NCBI GenBank assembly: GCA_002899795.1
Contig: PPDG01000486.1
Coordinates: forward strand, 1 to 7,331
DNA: 7,331 bases
Direction: 5' to 3'
Source: Desulfobacteraceae bacterium
GTDB lineage: Bacteria > Desulfobacterota > Syntrophobacteria > BM002
Shown: positions 1-6,187 of the stretch, piece after piece
Position numbering within the stretch: position 1 is the first letter of the stretch
Layout of the letters: each line of letters starts with the position of its first letter
Position numbers and translations under genes: made by a program
Notes under the pieces: generated by a model
The model's input: the letters and a program-made list of their open reading frames with translations, nothing else
Database searches by the model: none
What the model was told of the DNA's origin: nothing

Positions 1-172
1 CCACGCTTTGGATAAAATCCAGGGCGATCCCAGTGAATGCCGAGATTTATCCGAGTAGAAAGCATAACTTGGAATGCGGGATTAGGAACCTGTTGATAAA
101 TCCGAAATAGGGCAAATGCCTAAATTGAACTAAAATGACCTAAAATGTCTAAAGTTCTCGAAATGGTATCCC
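1..172. other. Non-coding left edge with no recognised gene
   Basis: I find no convincing coding region, RNA gene or terminator here. The only structure is a short GGAT-AAA-ATCC palindrome at about 10-20 and the degenerate 10-bp tandem repeat at 119-153, annotated separately. It lies downstream of the Mut7-C gene stop codon and shows no GC-rich hairpin followed by a T-run in either orientation, so the end of that transcript is not visible. The window edge may cut a larger element. Confidence 0.5.
119..153. repeat. Degenerate 10-bp tandem repeat (CTAAAnTGA type)
   Basis: Three and a half imperfect units with exact 10-bp spacing can be read directly: CCTAAATTGA, ACTAAAATGA, CCTAAAATGT, then CTAAAG. 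The period and the alternating CCTAAA/ACTAAA starts resemble the low-complexity 'CCTAAAGTGAACTAAAG' type repeats I recall from environmental bacterial genomes; that resemblance is from memory. It lies just beyond the 3' end of the Mut7-C gene. No function can be assigned. Confidence 0.55.
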
Positions 173-652
173 TTATCGGCCATCTGGATAGTCCGTGTTT
201 GCCAGTATCTCTTCTAACTGCTGGCGCATCTTTTCGGAATGACTTCCTGACCAGTAGACCTTGCCGCAATCGCAGCAACGATGAAACTGGCTCTGTGTCT
301 GGTAAATGTAATCTGGCACCTCTGCACGAACTTCATCCCTGTTGACTGTGTCGAGTAGACAATTACAACTGAGGCATCGGCTGAAGAGTTCGGCATCGAT
401 CATGGCCAGACGCAACCCTTGGACCACCTCACGGAGCTGTTTTTTTGGCTCATTGGCATTAACAACGAAAACTTTGCCCAGCTGCTGCCATGACCCGGCC
501 CTGCGGCCCCTGGTCAGGAAAATCCTACCCTCTCGCAGCCGCTCCACAATCTCTTCATCCGCGGCCTGTCGTAAATATACTACGTCATATCCCAGGACTC
601 TTAACCACTTTGCCAGTTTTCCCAGCATGCGGTCGGTAAAGAAACGCTGCAT
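173..652 (-). CDS. Mut7-C RNase domain protein with C-terminal zinc ribbon
   Basis: This 159-residue protein matches the Mut7-C family (PIN-like fold, predicted RNase, named after the C-terminus of C. elegans MUT-7) over its full length. The N-terminus reads FFTDRMLGKLAKWLRVLGYD with the conserved Asp at residue 7. An acidic ADEE cluster follows at 31-34, then the strand RIFLTRGRR at 43-51. The C-terminal half is a zinc ribbon with CLSC at 93-96 and CCDC at 126-129, followed by the family's KVYW-SGSH-EKM signature. The usual third-motif Asp (TRDRR) is Gly49 here, so catalysis may be impaired. The ATG at 650-652 is chosen because AGAGG lies 10 nt upstream; a TTG at 680-682 would add ten residues that lie outside the domain and has no obvious ribosome site. 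It is the last gene of a minus-strand series, 390 bp after the LolB-like gene. The cellular substrate is unknown. Cytoplasmic location is inferred from the lack of a signal peptide. Confidence 0.9.
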   Translation of the reverse strand: MQRFFTDRMLGKLAKWLRVLGYDVVYLRQAADEEIVERLREGRIFLTRGRRAGSWQQLGKVFVVNANEPKKQLREVVQGLRLAMIDAELFSRCLSCNCLLDTVNRDEVRAEVPDYIYQTQSQFHRCCDCGKVYWSGSHSEKMRQQLEEILANTDYPDGR

Positions 653-662
653 TAGAAAACCG

Positions 663-667
663 CCTCT
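663..667 (-). promoter_or_regulatory. Ribosome binding site deciding the Mut7-C start
   Basis: On the minus strand AGAGG ends 10 nt before the ATG at 650-652. This favours that start over the in-frame TTG at 680-682, which has no purine-rich site in front of it. Confidence 0.55.
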
Positions 668-735
668 ATTGCAAAACAGCAAGGCTTAGTTCCTTAAGAT
701 TGTAAAGAATCCGGCCCCTGAAGACTCGACTTTGA

Positions 736-779
736 GCCGCCCCCAGAGGAGGCTTCAATGCTCTTTCCCCTCTTGCGGC
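736..779. repeat. Imperfect inverted repeat upstream of Mut7-C gene
   Basis: GCCGC at 736-740 pairs with GCGGC at 775-779, and AGAGG at 745-749 pairs with CCTCT at 769-773, leaving an asymmetric internal loop and a loop of about 19 nt. No T-run follows on either strand, so it is not a canonical intrinsic terminator. It could be a leader structure of the Mut7-C transcript or chance. Confidence 0.3.
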
Positions 780-796
780 AGTCTGCTGAAGTGACT

Positions 797-930
797 AAAA
801 ATTCCAAATCACAAATCACAAATATCAAACAAATAACAATGACCAAAATTCAAAATTCAAAACCTGTTTTGGTCATTTGATATTGGAATTTGAGATTTGT
901 TTGTAATTTGGTGCTTGGAGTTTGGGATTT
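797..930. repeat. AT-rich long inverted repeat (MITE-like hairpin)
   Basis: This is a strongly AT-rich block in which the left arm, with repeated CAAAT/CAAAC words, is the imperfect reverse complement of the right arm, with TTTGG/TTTGT words. The core stem is perfect: ATGACCAAAA at 839-848 pairs with TTTTGGTCAT at 867-876, with an 18-nt loop. Pairing continues outward with indels to about 800 and 930. Its composition is quite unlike the flanking genes, which suggests insertion. From memory it resembles an 'AAATTCCAAAT...GACCAAAA' hairpin element seen in several environmental bacterial genomes. No protein is encoded; the remainder of the 653-1042 gap (931-1042 included) holds nothing else I can recognise. 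It lies between the LolB-like gene and the Mut7-C gene. Confidence 0.7.
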
Positions 931-1042
931 CATGGGCTCCGGTACTCCAAAATAGCTCGCAATCTTTACCGGCAAAGCCATTGAACTCTGACCTGGCCCT
1001 AAGGCCCTGGTCTCCGGGAGTGTTACGAAAAAGGGCGTGGGA

Positions 1043-1873
1043 CTACCAGGGAACGATCTCGATTCCCTCAGGCAGAGCTAGATGAAAGACACTTGGATCT
1101 AAATATTCGTTGATTGCAAACTGCTGGTAGCGAATACTGAGATGGGCTTGGCCTCCCTCCATCACAATGCTTCTGGGGTAAAATGATCCATCAATAGAAA
1201 CAAAGTCAGAAAATTTGGCCTCAAACTTGCCTTCATTTCTCTGCACTCGTTCAATCCTGGTCACGATCAGGTCCTCACCCTCCAGCCAGATCTTTTGCCT
1301 CAGCCGGGCAGGTTTGTTTTCCAGTTGCAGCATGTAACTCTCGTCGTCACTCAACCTGAAAAGTTTTGCCTGTACCTGGTGCCATGGCGGTACAATTCCC
1401 GCCAACAGCAGGAGGGCCTCCCGATCCTGCAAGGGAAATTTGATGAGTCTTGCCAGAGTGCCACTTGAGGCTAAACCTTGATAGGCATGCTTTCGACCGG
1501 GCTCCCAGATTGTAAATTGGTGGCCATCGCTCACTGCGTATAGGAGGGGGTTTCCGAACAAGCCTACCACTTCCAACCGAAAGGAATCAGGAAATTCACT
1601 GAGGAGGAAGGCTTTTCCCGACCAGCGCTGTTTCCCTCCTTGCACCCGGATGGTGCCGACCGCACGGAAACTAAAAAGGTGGTTCTGTCTTTGTTCCAGT
1701 TGGTCAACAACCAAAGAAACCGGCAGGTCAGCCGGTTCGTAAATGGGCACCTCCTTGGCGCAGCCGCTGAAAAAGAATAATAGATAAACGTAGATTAATA
1801 GCGAAACCAGTCGCAGCGGCCTAGCCGCTGCTTTACTTAATCTACGCCACTCTAGCTCAGGCCCCGAGTTCAC
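1043..1873 (-). CDS. LolB-like / DUF4292 outer-membrane lipoprotein
   Basis: This 276-residue lipoprotein precursor has a basic N-region, a hydrophobic stretch (about residues 22-36) and the lipobox FFSGC, giving lipidated Cys38. The mature part has the strand pattern of the LolA/LolB/DUF4292 fold: FSFRAVGTIRVQGG at 67-80, an FRLEVVGLFGNPLL segment at 98-111 and FTIWEPGRKHAYQG at 120-133. In that superfamily such proteins bind lipoproteins or lipids at the outer membrane; the exact role here is inferred. It is longer than typical LolB (about 200 residues), which fits DUF4292 better. The start is GTG: the TPR gene's TGA overlaps it as GTGA, and GAGG lies 7 nt upstream inside the TPR gene, so the two genes are probably translationally coupled. 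Proteobacterial lolB genes commonly follow a TPR gene in the same way. Confidence 0.85.
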   Translation of the reverse strand: MNSGPELEWRRLSKAAARPLRLVSLLIYVYLLFFFSGCAKEVPIYEPADLPVSLVVDQLEQRQNHLFSFRAVGTIRVQGGKQRWSGKAFLLSEFPDSFRLEVVGLFGNPLLYAVSDGHQFTIWEPGRKHAYQGLASSGTLARLIKFPLQDREALLLLAGIVPPWHQVQAKLFRLSDDESYMLQLENKPARLRQKIWLEGEDLIVTRIERVQRNEGKFEAKFSDFVSIDGSFYPRSIVMEGGQAHLSIRYQQFAINEYLDPSVFHLALPEGIEIVPW

Positions 1874-3618
1874 TGAGCCCCCTCAATGTTTGCTTTTTCC
1901 TTGCTTTCCTTGAGCTTGGATTCCAACTGCTCCGGGCTTTCATGACCGAGACGCAAGGCGCGCTCATAAGCCTCCTGGGCATCACGCCATTTGCCAAGAG
2001 CCTGGTATGTATCTCCAAGGTGCTCAGTAATCAGCGGATCTTCTGGCAGTCGATCCAGTGCCTTCTTAATCCACTCTAGCGCTTCACTGTGGCGGCCCAT
2101 CTTGAAATATACCCAGCCCAGACTATCGGTAATGTAGCCATCTTCCGGCTTAATCTGCAGAGCGCGTTTAACAAACTCCTCCGCCTCCTCCAATCTTATG
2201 CCCATTTCCGCTAGAGAGTAGCCCAAATAATTGAGAGCATTGGCAGCCTTGGGGTCCAAAGCTATCACTTTTTCCATCTCGACAATGCTACCTTGGCGGT
2301 CCCCCATTTTATCCAAAACGACACCGAGACGAAAATGAAGACGCTGGTGGCCTGGTGCCATCTTCAGACCTTGTCTCAAAACCGCCTCTGCTTCCTCAAA
2401 GCGTTCGAGCGTTTCATACATGTTCCCCAGATAAAGGTAGCCGTCCTCTTCCTCAGGGTGGTTTTCTATTACTTCCTCGAGAGTAACAATGGCGTCATCC
2501 ACATCCCCTCGTTTCTCCAGAATAAGTGCACGATGGAGTCTGGCTTTCAGTCCGTAGGGGCCGGAGGCAGGAATTGCATCGAACTCGGCCAAGGCTCGCT
2601 CTAAATCCTCCTGCTCTTCATAGGCTATTCCCAGGTAGTAGCGAATCTGTAGGTTTTCGGGATCTCCCGCCAGAAGAGTGTTGAAGACTTCTATGGCCTG
2701 GTCATATTCTTCCAGCTCCAGGTGGAGGAGGCCGACCTTACTCCGCATCTCCAGCCCCTTCTCCTCTGGATCCATTATCTTTTGAAACTCGGCCAGAGCC
2801 CCACGGTAGTTATTCTGCCTCAGGTAAAGATCGCCAAGTCTGGATCGAGCTTGCTTGTTCTCTGGATCAAATTCCAGGAGTTTCTTGTATGTCCCCTCAG
2901 CATCATCATAGCGGTTTTGCAGTTCGTAGAGATAAGCCAGGTCCATGAGGGCCATTTCGAGATCAGGTCTGATTGCCAAGGCCTTTTTGTAGTATTTTTC
3001 TGCTTCATTGTATTCCTTGAGCTCCAGTTCCATCCGGGCGAGATAATAATTTGCCACAGGATTTTCAGGATCCAGATTCACAAGCTTATTCAGAACCTCA
3101 CGAGCCTCCTCATATCTACTCTGGCCAGCGTAGAGAGAAGCCAGCCAGAGCCTGGCCTTTTGTTGTTTCGGATCCAGATCGAGCACTGCCCGGTATTCGG
3201 CAATGGCTCGGTCCGTCTGTTTGAGACTGCTGTACAGTCCAGCGAGCATCATTCTCGTTTTGATTGACTGAGGATCTAGATTTCTGGCTCTCTGTGCTGC
3301 CTCAACGGCCTCTGCATTCTGGCCTTGGCGTAGGTAGAAGGTGGCTAACTCCACAAAAAGATAGGCGGCCCCGGGGTCTGCTTCCGCTGCTATTTCAAGT
3401 TCACTCAATGCTTCTTTTACCCGGTTTTGATAAAGAAGCTGACGTGATCGGAGAAAATGGTAGTAGGCGTCAGTGCGGGAACTCAAATGGAGTTTTGCCC
3501 GCTCTTGCCGGGCGGTAATCTCCTCTTCTGTGGCCACCTTTCGTCCAGAAAGAGCGCAACCCCAAAGTAGTGACAACACAAGCAGAGCAATCAGTATAAA
3601 AGCAGAATGGTGTCGCAT
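1870..3618 (-). CDS. Large TPR repeat lipoprotein
   Basis: The protein of 582 residues starts with a short lipoprotein signal peptide, MRHHSAFILIALLVLSLLWGC, with the lipidated Cys at residue 21. It is followed by 15 consecutive 34-residue TPR units (residues about 50-560); the thirteenth has one extra residue in NYLGYSLAEMGIRLEEAEEF. Most units show the TPR pattern of small residues at positions 8 and 20 and a final DP or P. A charged 22-residue tail closes it. TPR solenoids bind partner proteins, so an outer-membrane scaffold or assembly role beside the LolB-like partner is inferred. The ATG at 3616-3618 is preferred because it puts the signal peptide at the N-terminus; a GTG at 3715-3717 would add 33 polar residues ahead of it. 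Neither start has a good Shine-Dalgarno sequence. It is first of the minus-strand operon. Confidence 0.88.
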   Translation of the reverse strand: MRHHSAFILIALLVLSLLWGCALSGRKVATEEEITARQERAKLHLSSRTDAYYHFLRSRQLLYQNRVKEALSELEIAAEADPGAAYLFVELATFYLRQGQNAEAVEAAQRARNLDPQSIKTRMMLAGLYSSLKQTDRAIAEYRAVLDLDPKQQKARLWLASLYAGQSRYEEAREVLNKLVNLDPENPVANYYLARMELELKEYNEAEKYYKKALAIRPDLEMALMDLAYLYELQNRYDDAEGTYKKLLEFDPENKQARSRLGDLYLRQNNYRGALAEFQKIMDPEEKGLEMRSKVGLLHLELEEYDQAIEVFNTLLAGDPENLQIRYYLGIAYEEQEDLERALAEFDAIPASGPYGLKARLHRALILEKRGDVDDAIVTLEEVIENHPEEEDGYLYLGNMYETLERFEEAEAVLRQGLKMAPGHQRLHFRLGVVLDKMGDRQGSIVEMEKVIALDPKAANALNYLGYSLAEMGIRLEEAEEFVKRALQIKPEDGYITDSLGWVYFKMGRHSEALEWIKKALDRLPEDPLITEHLGDTYQALGKWRDAQEAYERALRLGHESPEQLESKLKESKEKANIEGAQ

Positions 3619-3767
3619 AACTAGATTACATCTAAGTTCAGATGAATCGTCTCCCCTAGAGTTTACAGTCCGGGTTATCTTGTTGTGAGTAAAAGCCCGA
3701 GAAGAAGGATTGTTCACAATGGCGAGAGAGCCTCATGAAGAACCTGGGCTAAGTACTTTATAATGTT

Positions 3768-3796
3768 GAAATAACACATTTTATTGTAACAGTCAA
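3768..3796 (-). promoter_or_regulatory. Possible sigma-70 type promoter of TPR-lipoprotein operon
   Basis: On the minus strand TTGACT (3791-3796) is a good -35 box, and 17 nt further on lies TATTTC (3768-3773), a poor -10 box in AT-rich DNA. It points at the TPR operon with a leader of about 145 nt to the ATG at 3618. The prediction rests on one good hexamer only. Confidence 0.22.
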
Positions 3797-3880
3797 ACAC
3801 TTTAATTATCCAGAAAAACGTTGCTCAGGCTGCTCTTTTTCACTATACTAGAGTCCCGTCTCAAATCACAAACTGTACTA

Positions 3881-4095
3881 GCCCGGATAATTCATGAATT
3901 GCTGTCCTGAGACCAGGAAGATGGGTGTGCCACCTGGCAACTCGTCCCGCGGAACCGCGGGATTGGTTCCGAGGCGTACCTGAACGGTACGTCGCAGGGT
4001 GAGCCTGTCCTGAGCCTGTCGAAGGAACACCCGAGGACGCCAGGAAGGACGGCCATATCCGTGGTCGCAGCAAGTGATTCATGAAATATCCGGGC
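3881..4095. mobile_element. Repeat A copy 1: MITE-like element with terminal inverted repeats
   Basis: The element begins GCCCGGATAATTCATGAAT and ends with its imperfect reverse complement ATTCATGAAATATCCGGGC. Inside the terminal stem a second segment, GACCAGGAAGATGG (3911-3924), is largely complementary to CCATATCCGTGGTC (4053-4066). The interior contains TCCCGCGG/CCGCGGGA (3945-3952/3955-3962), CGTACC/GGTACG (3975-3980/3986-3991), GTTCC/GGAAC (3966-3970/4024-4028) and a direct repeat of GAGCCTGTC (4001-4009, 4012-4020). A second copy lies at 6188-6401 in the same orientation with about 12 differences. There is no transposase, no convincing open reading frame and no clear target duplication, so a non-autonomous element is the best reading; a structured RNA is the alternative. 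It lies between the divergent TPR and Memo genes. Confidence 0.75.
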
Positions 4096-4150
4096 TTGAT
4101 TATTGCTCATCTGCTTCTGGTCAATTGAGCCGTATTCCACTCTACGAATT

Positions 4151-4320
4151 GAAGCTCCCTGTCCCGCTTTAGCGGGACTAAAGCGGGACAGGGAATCTTC
4201 GAAATGTAAGGAAGTGATTCCATTTTATTGTAGTTCGCTCGCTAACCCCGCAGCCCCGAAGGCGGGATCTCCGCTTCGCTACGACAAGCTACGGGGAATG
4301 CGCTCGCTGTAGCATTTTCA
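4151..4320. repeat. Repeat C copy 1: hairpin-headed 170-bp element
   Basis: The element starts with a long hairpin (4151-4200). The outer arms GAAGCTCCCTG and CAGGGAATCTTC pair with one bulge. The inner arms TCCCGCTTTAG and CTAAAGCGGGA pair perfectly around a CGGGA loop. A conserved tail follows: GAAATGTAAGGAAG, then CATTTTATTGTAGTTCGCTC (4221-4240), a GC-rich middle, and CGCTCGCTGTAGCATTTTCA at the end (4301-4320). The copy at 7121-7280 has the same orientation and order but a different hairpin tip. No reading frame looks coding. It occupies most of the Memo gene's upstream region. No T-run follows the hairpin, so it is not an ordinary intrinsic terminator. Confidence 0.72.
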
Positions 4321-4338
4321 GCCAGGTCTACATTGTGG

Positions 4339-4366
4339 GGCGGTGGAAGGGAGCAAATGCACCGCC
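4339..4366 (+). promoter_or_regulatory. Small hairpin in the Memo gene leader
   Basis: GGCGGTG (4339-4345) and CACCGCC (4360-4366) form a perfect 7-bp stem with a 14-nt loop, ending about 30 nt before the Memo ATG. The ribosome site GAGG (4386-4389) is outside the stem. It could be a leader structure; function unknown. Confidence 0.35.
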
Positions 4367-4396
4367 AGGAAGCTATAGCAATAACGAGGCCAACCT

Positions 4397-5623
4397 ATGA
4401 GCGAAGAACTACCAAGATTGCGGGATCGTCTGGAAGCCATCCCCATTAGACACGGTCAGGAGTTATACGTTGCGCTTCGGGACCTGGAGGGATTGAATCC
4501 AGAGACCCTGGTCCTGAGCCCCCAGGCCTACTTTCTTGTTACCCTTATGGACGGATCAAATTCAGTGGTGGATATCCAGGCCGCCCATATGCGCAGGTTT
4601 GGTCACATGTTATTTCGCGAAAAACTCGATGGGCTCATGCAAACACTGGATGATTACCTTTTTCTGGATAATGAAAACAGCCGTACTCGCATGCAACAAC
4701 TGATCGATGAGTTTAGCAACCAATCTACCCGCTCGCCTTTCCACGCGGGAGTCAGCTATGAACAGGACCCTGAAGGTCTCCGCCTCCAGCTGCAAAGCTT
4801 CTTTGACCCGGAAAACGGCGGCCCCGGCGATCCTCGGCCGGCTCAGTCAAGGAAAACGATAGCCGCTTTGATGGCTCCACATATTGACCTGCGCGCAGGT
4901 GGTCCGTGCTTTGCTTATGCCTACAAGGCCTTGGTTGAAGCAGGCCCTGTGAGCACCTGCGTTATTCTCGGCACCGGCCATGAACCGTTGGCCAACTGCT
5001 TCGCTCTGAGCCGTAAAAACTTCGAAACTCCGTTGGGCTTGGTTGCAGCGGACAACGACTTCATTGACGAATTGACCAGTCGCTGTTCTCTGGACCTTCT
5101 CGCGAACGAGTTCGCACACCGGCGTGAGCACACCATTGAGTTCCAGACCCTTTTTTTGAGTCTACTTTTACCTGATGTTCGCATAGTGCCCATCCTCTGC
5201 TCTTTTGCGGTGGAGGAACTCGAGCAGCGTAGCACTGACATTCTCACCATGGTTTACTCGCTCAGAGAAACTCTGGACTCTTACCCACACCCAGTTTGTC
5301 TGGTTAGCAGTGTGGACCTGGCCCATATTGGTCCCCGTTATGGCGATCCGTTCCGGCCCCACGCCGGAACGGTGCGGGAACACGAGGAAGCCGACCTCCA
5401 GCTCCTCGAAACCATGGCAACCGCGGACGCTGACACCTTCGCCAACACCCTGGTGCGTGAAGGCAATCGCCGCCGCATCTGCGGGCTTCCACCCCTCTAT
5501 ACCATGCTCAAAACCCTGGAGAACACGGTGGAGGGAGAACTCCTACGCTATGACTGCACCGAAGTGGATGGTGAGGGCTCTTTCGTCACCTTCGGCAGCA
5601 TGGCGTTTTATGAACGCACTTGA
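4397..5623 (+). CDS. Memo-family protein (AmmeMemoRadiSam system protein B type) with PqqD-like N-terminal extension
   Basis: This 408-residue protein has two parts. Residues 20-95 (VALRDLEGLNPETLVLSPQA... DYLFLDN) resemble the small PqqD-like winged-helix module that precedes some bacterial Memo proteins. Residues about 153-406 form the Memo domain, related to class III extradiol dioxygenases. Visible family residues are APHID (His162), GTGHEP (His195), EHTIEFQ (His245), SSVDLAHIG (Asp307, His310) and ICGLPPLYTM (Cys362). In human MEMO1 the equivalent His49, His81 and Cys244 sit in the metal/active-site pocket, so the site looks intact. The bacterial reaction is not established to my knowledge; partner genes are usually AMMECR1-type and radical SAM proteins, and neither is in the window. 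GAGG lies 7 nt before the ATG. No signal peptide is seen. The gene converges on the PilZ gene, with 7 nt between the stops. Confidence 0.92.
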   Translation: MSEELPRLRDRLEAIPIRHGQELYVALRDLEGLNPETLVLSPQAYFLVTLMDGSNSVVDIQAAHMRRFGHMLFREKLDGLMQTLDDYLFLDNENSRTRMQQLIDEFSNQSTRSPFHAGVSYEQDPEGLRLQLQSFFDPENGGPGDPRPAQSRKTIAALMAPHIDLRAGGPCFAYAYKALVEAGPVSTCVILGTGHEPLANCFALSRKNFETPLGLVAADNDFIDELTSRCSLDLLANEFAHRREHTIEFQTLFLSLLLPDVRIVPILCSFAVEELEQRSTDILTMVYSLRETLDSYPHPVCLVSSVDLAHIGPRYGDPFRPHAGTVREHEEADLQLLETMATADADTFANTLVREGNRRRICGLPPLYTMLKTLENTVEGELLRYDCTEVDGEGSFVTFGSMAFYERT

Positions 5624-5630
5624 TAGAAAT

Positions 5631-6092
5631 CTACAATCTTAAATCTCTTTCTCGGCGCTGATTAGAACGGGCTTTTTGCTGGAGGTGGTCGAAGACGCTA
5701 AAGGAGACAAACTCTCGATCCTTTTCTGAGATTATGATGAAGCGAACCGCTGCCCCCCGGCGCGTGCTGTCGTCGTTGTCACAGGGGATGTTTGTTCTGA
5801 CTACCTCGGCGGTAATCTCCAGAGCCGCTCTTACGGGGGGTCTAATGGTCAGAGTGACGATTTCCATCAATGACAGCCGTGGCGTAAAGCAGAGTAATGC
5901 TCCGCTGGCACTGACATTTACCGTTCTGCCCTCACAGCTGTCGCGATCCGTTTTTATGACAACAGGCCATGCGATTTCTGCTCGCATTTCCATACGTTTC
6001 TTCTGCTCTTGCCTGTCGTAGTACTCGTCCTTGGCAAGCAGGAGCAGAACAAGGGCGATAAATCCGCCTATTAAGATCCATCCTAAAGCCAT
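5631..6092 (-). CDS. Membrane-anchored PilZ domain protein
   Basis: This 153-residue protein has one N-terminal membrane segment (about residues 4-20, GWILIGGFIALVLLLLA) followed by a charged linker and a PilZ domain, the c-di-GMP binding fold. The two ligand motifs are recognisable: RMEMR (Arg33, Arg37) for RxxxR, and NVSASG (Asn59, Ser61, Gly64) for the [D/N]xSxxG loop. The later strand RRGAAVRFI at 111-119 fits the family. A basic tail ends the protein. The PilZ domain is expected on the cytoplasmic side of the inner membrane. AAGGA precedes the ATG at a short spacing of about 3 nt. The next gene upstream on the same strand is also PilZ, 414 bp away across repeat A copy 2. The process controlled is not shown by the neighbours. 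Confidence 0.87.
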   Translation of the reverse strand: MALGWILIGGFIALVLLLLAKDEYYDRQEQKKRMEMRAEIAWPVVIKTDRDSCEGRTVNVSASGALLCFTPRLSLMEIVTLTIRPPVRAALEITAEVVRTNIPCDNDDSTRRGAAVRFIIISEKDREFVSFSVFDHLQQKARSNQRRERDLRL

Positions 6093-6187
6093 TTTTCCTT
6101 ATAGTAGATCCCGGATATCGCTAGGGCAGAACAGGGTGAAGAAAGTGCATCTGTATTTCGAACGCAGCAGGTGCGCTCGTAACCCTA

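Noticed and set aside
993..1010. GGCC-CTAA-GGCC palindrome just beyond the LolB-like stop as a terminator
   Set aside because: The stem is only 4 bp and no T-run follows on the minus strand.
2722..3267. Plus-strand 181-codon reading frame antisense to the TPR gene
   Set aside because: The TPR gene on the other strand is unmistakable with 15 regular repeats; the antisense frame is a by-product of its codon pattern.
3759..3764. Perfect TATAAT on the plus strand as a Memo promoter
   Set aside because: No acceptable -35 hexamer at 16-18 nt upstream, and it is over 600 bp from the Memo start with repeats A and C in between.
3777..3788. CATTTTATTGTA shared with repeat C (4221-4232) as a fragment of a third copy
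   Set aside because: The match is 12 AT-rich bases and the flanks do not align; chance is adequate.
3877..3881. CTAG-type target duplication around repeat A
   Set aside because: Both copies have CTA before the left end but different bases after the right end (TTGA and AAGT), so no duplication is supported.
3861..4140. Minus-strand reading frames across repeat A (73 and 82 codons), with similar frames at 6099-6437
   Set aside because: They recur only because the repeat recurs. The frames run through hairpin arms, have no ribosome site, and translate GAGCCTGTC repeats into low-information peptide.
5205..5642. Plus-strand 145-codon reading frame in another frame of the Memo gene
   Set aside because: It lies within the Memo domain, whose conserved His, Asp and Cys motifs are in the annotated frame.
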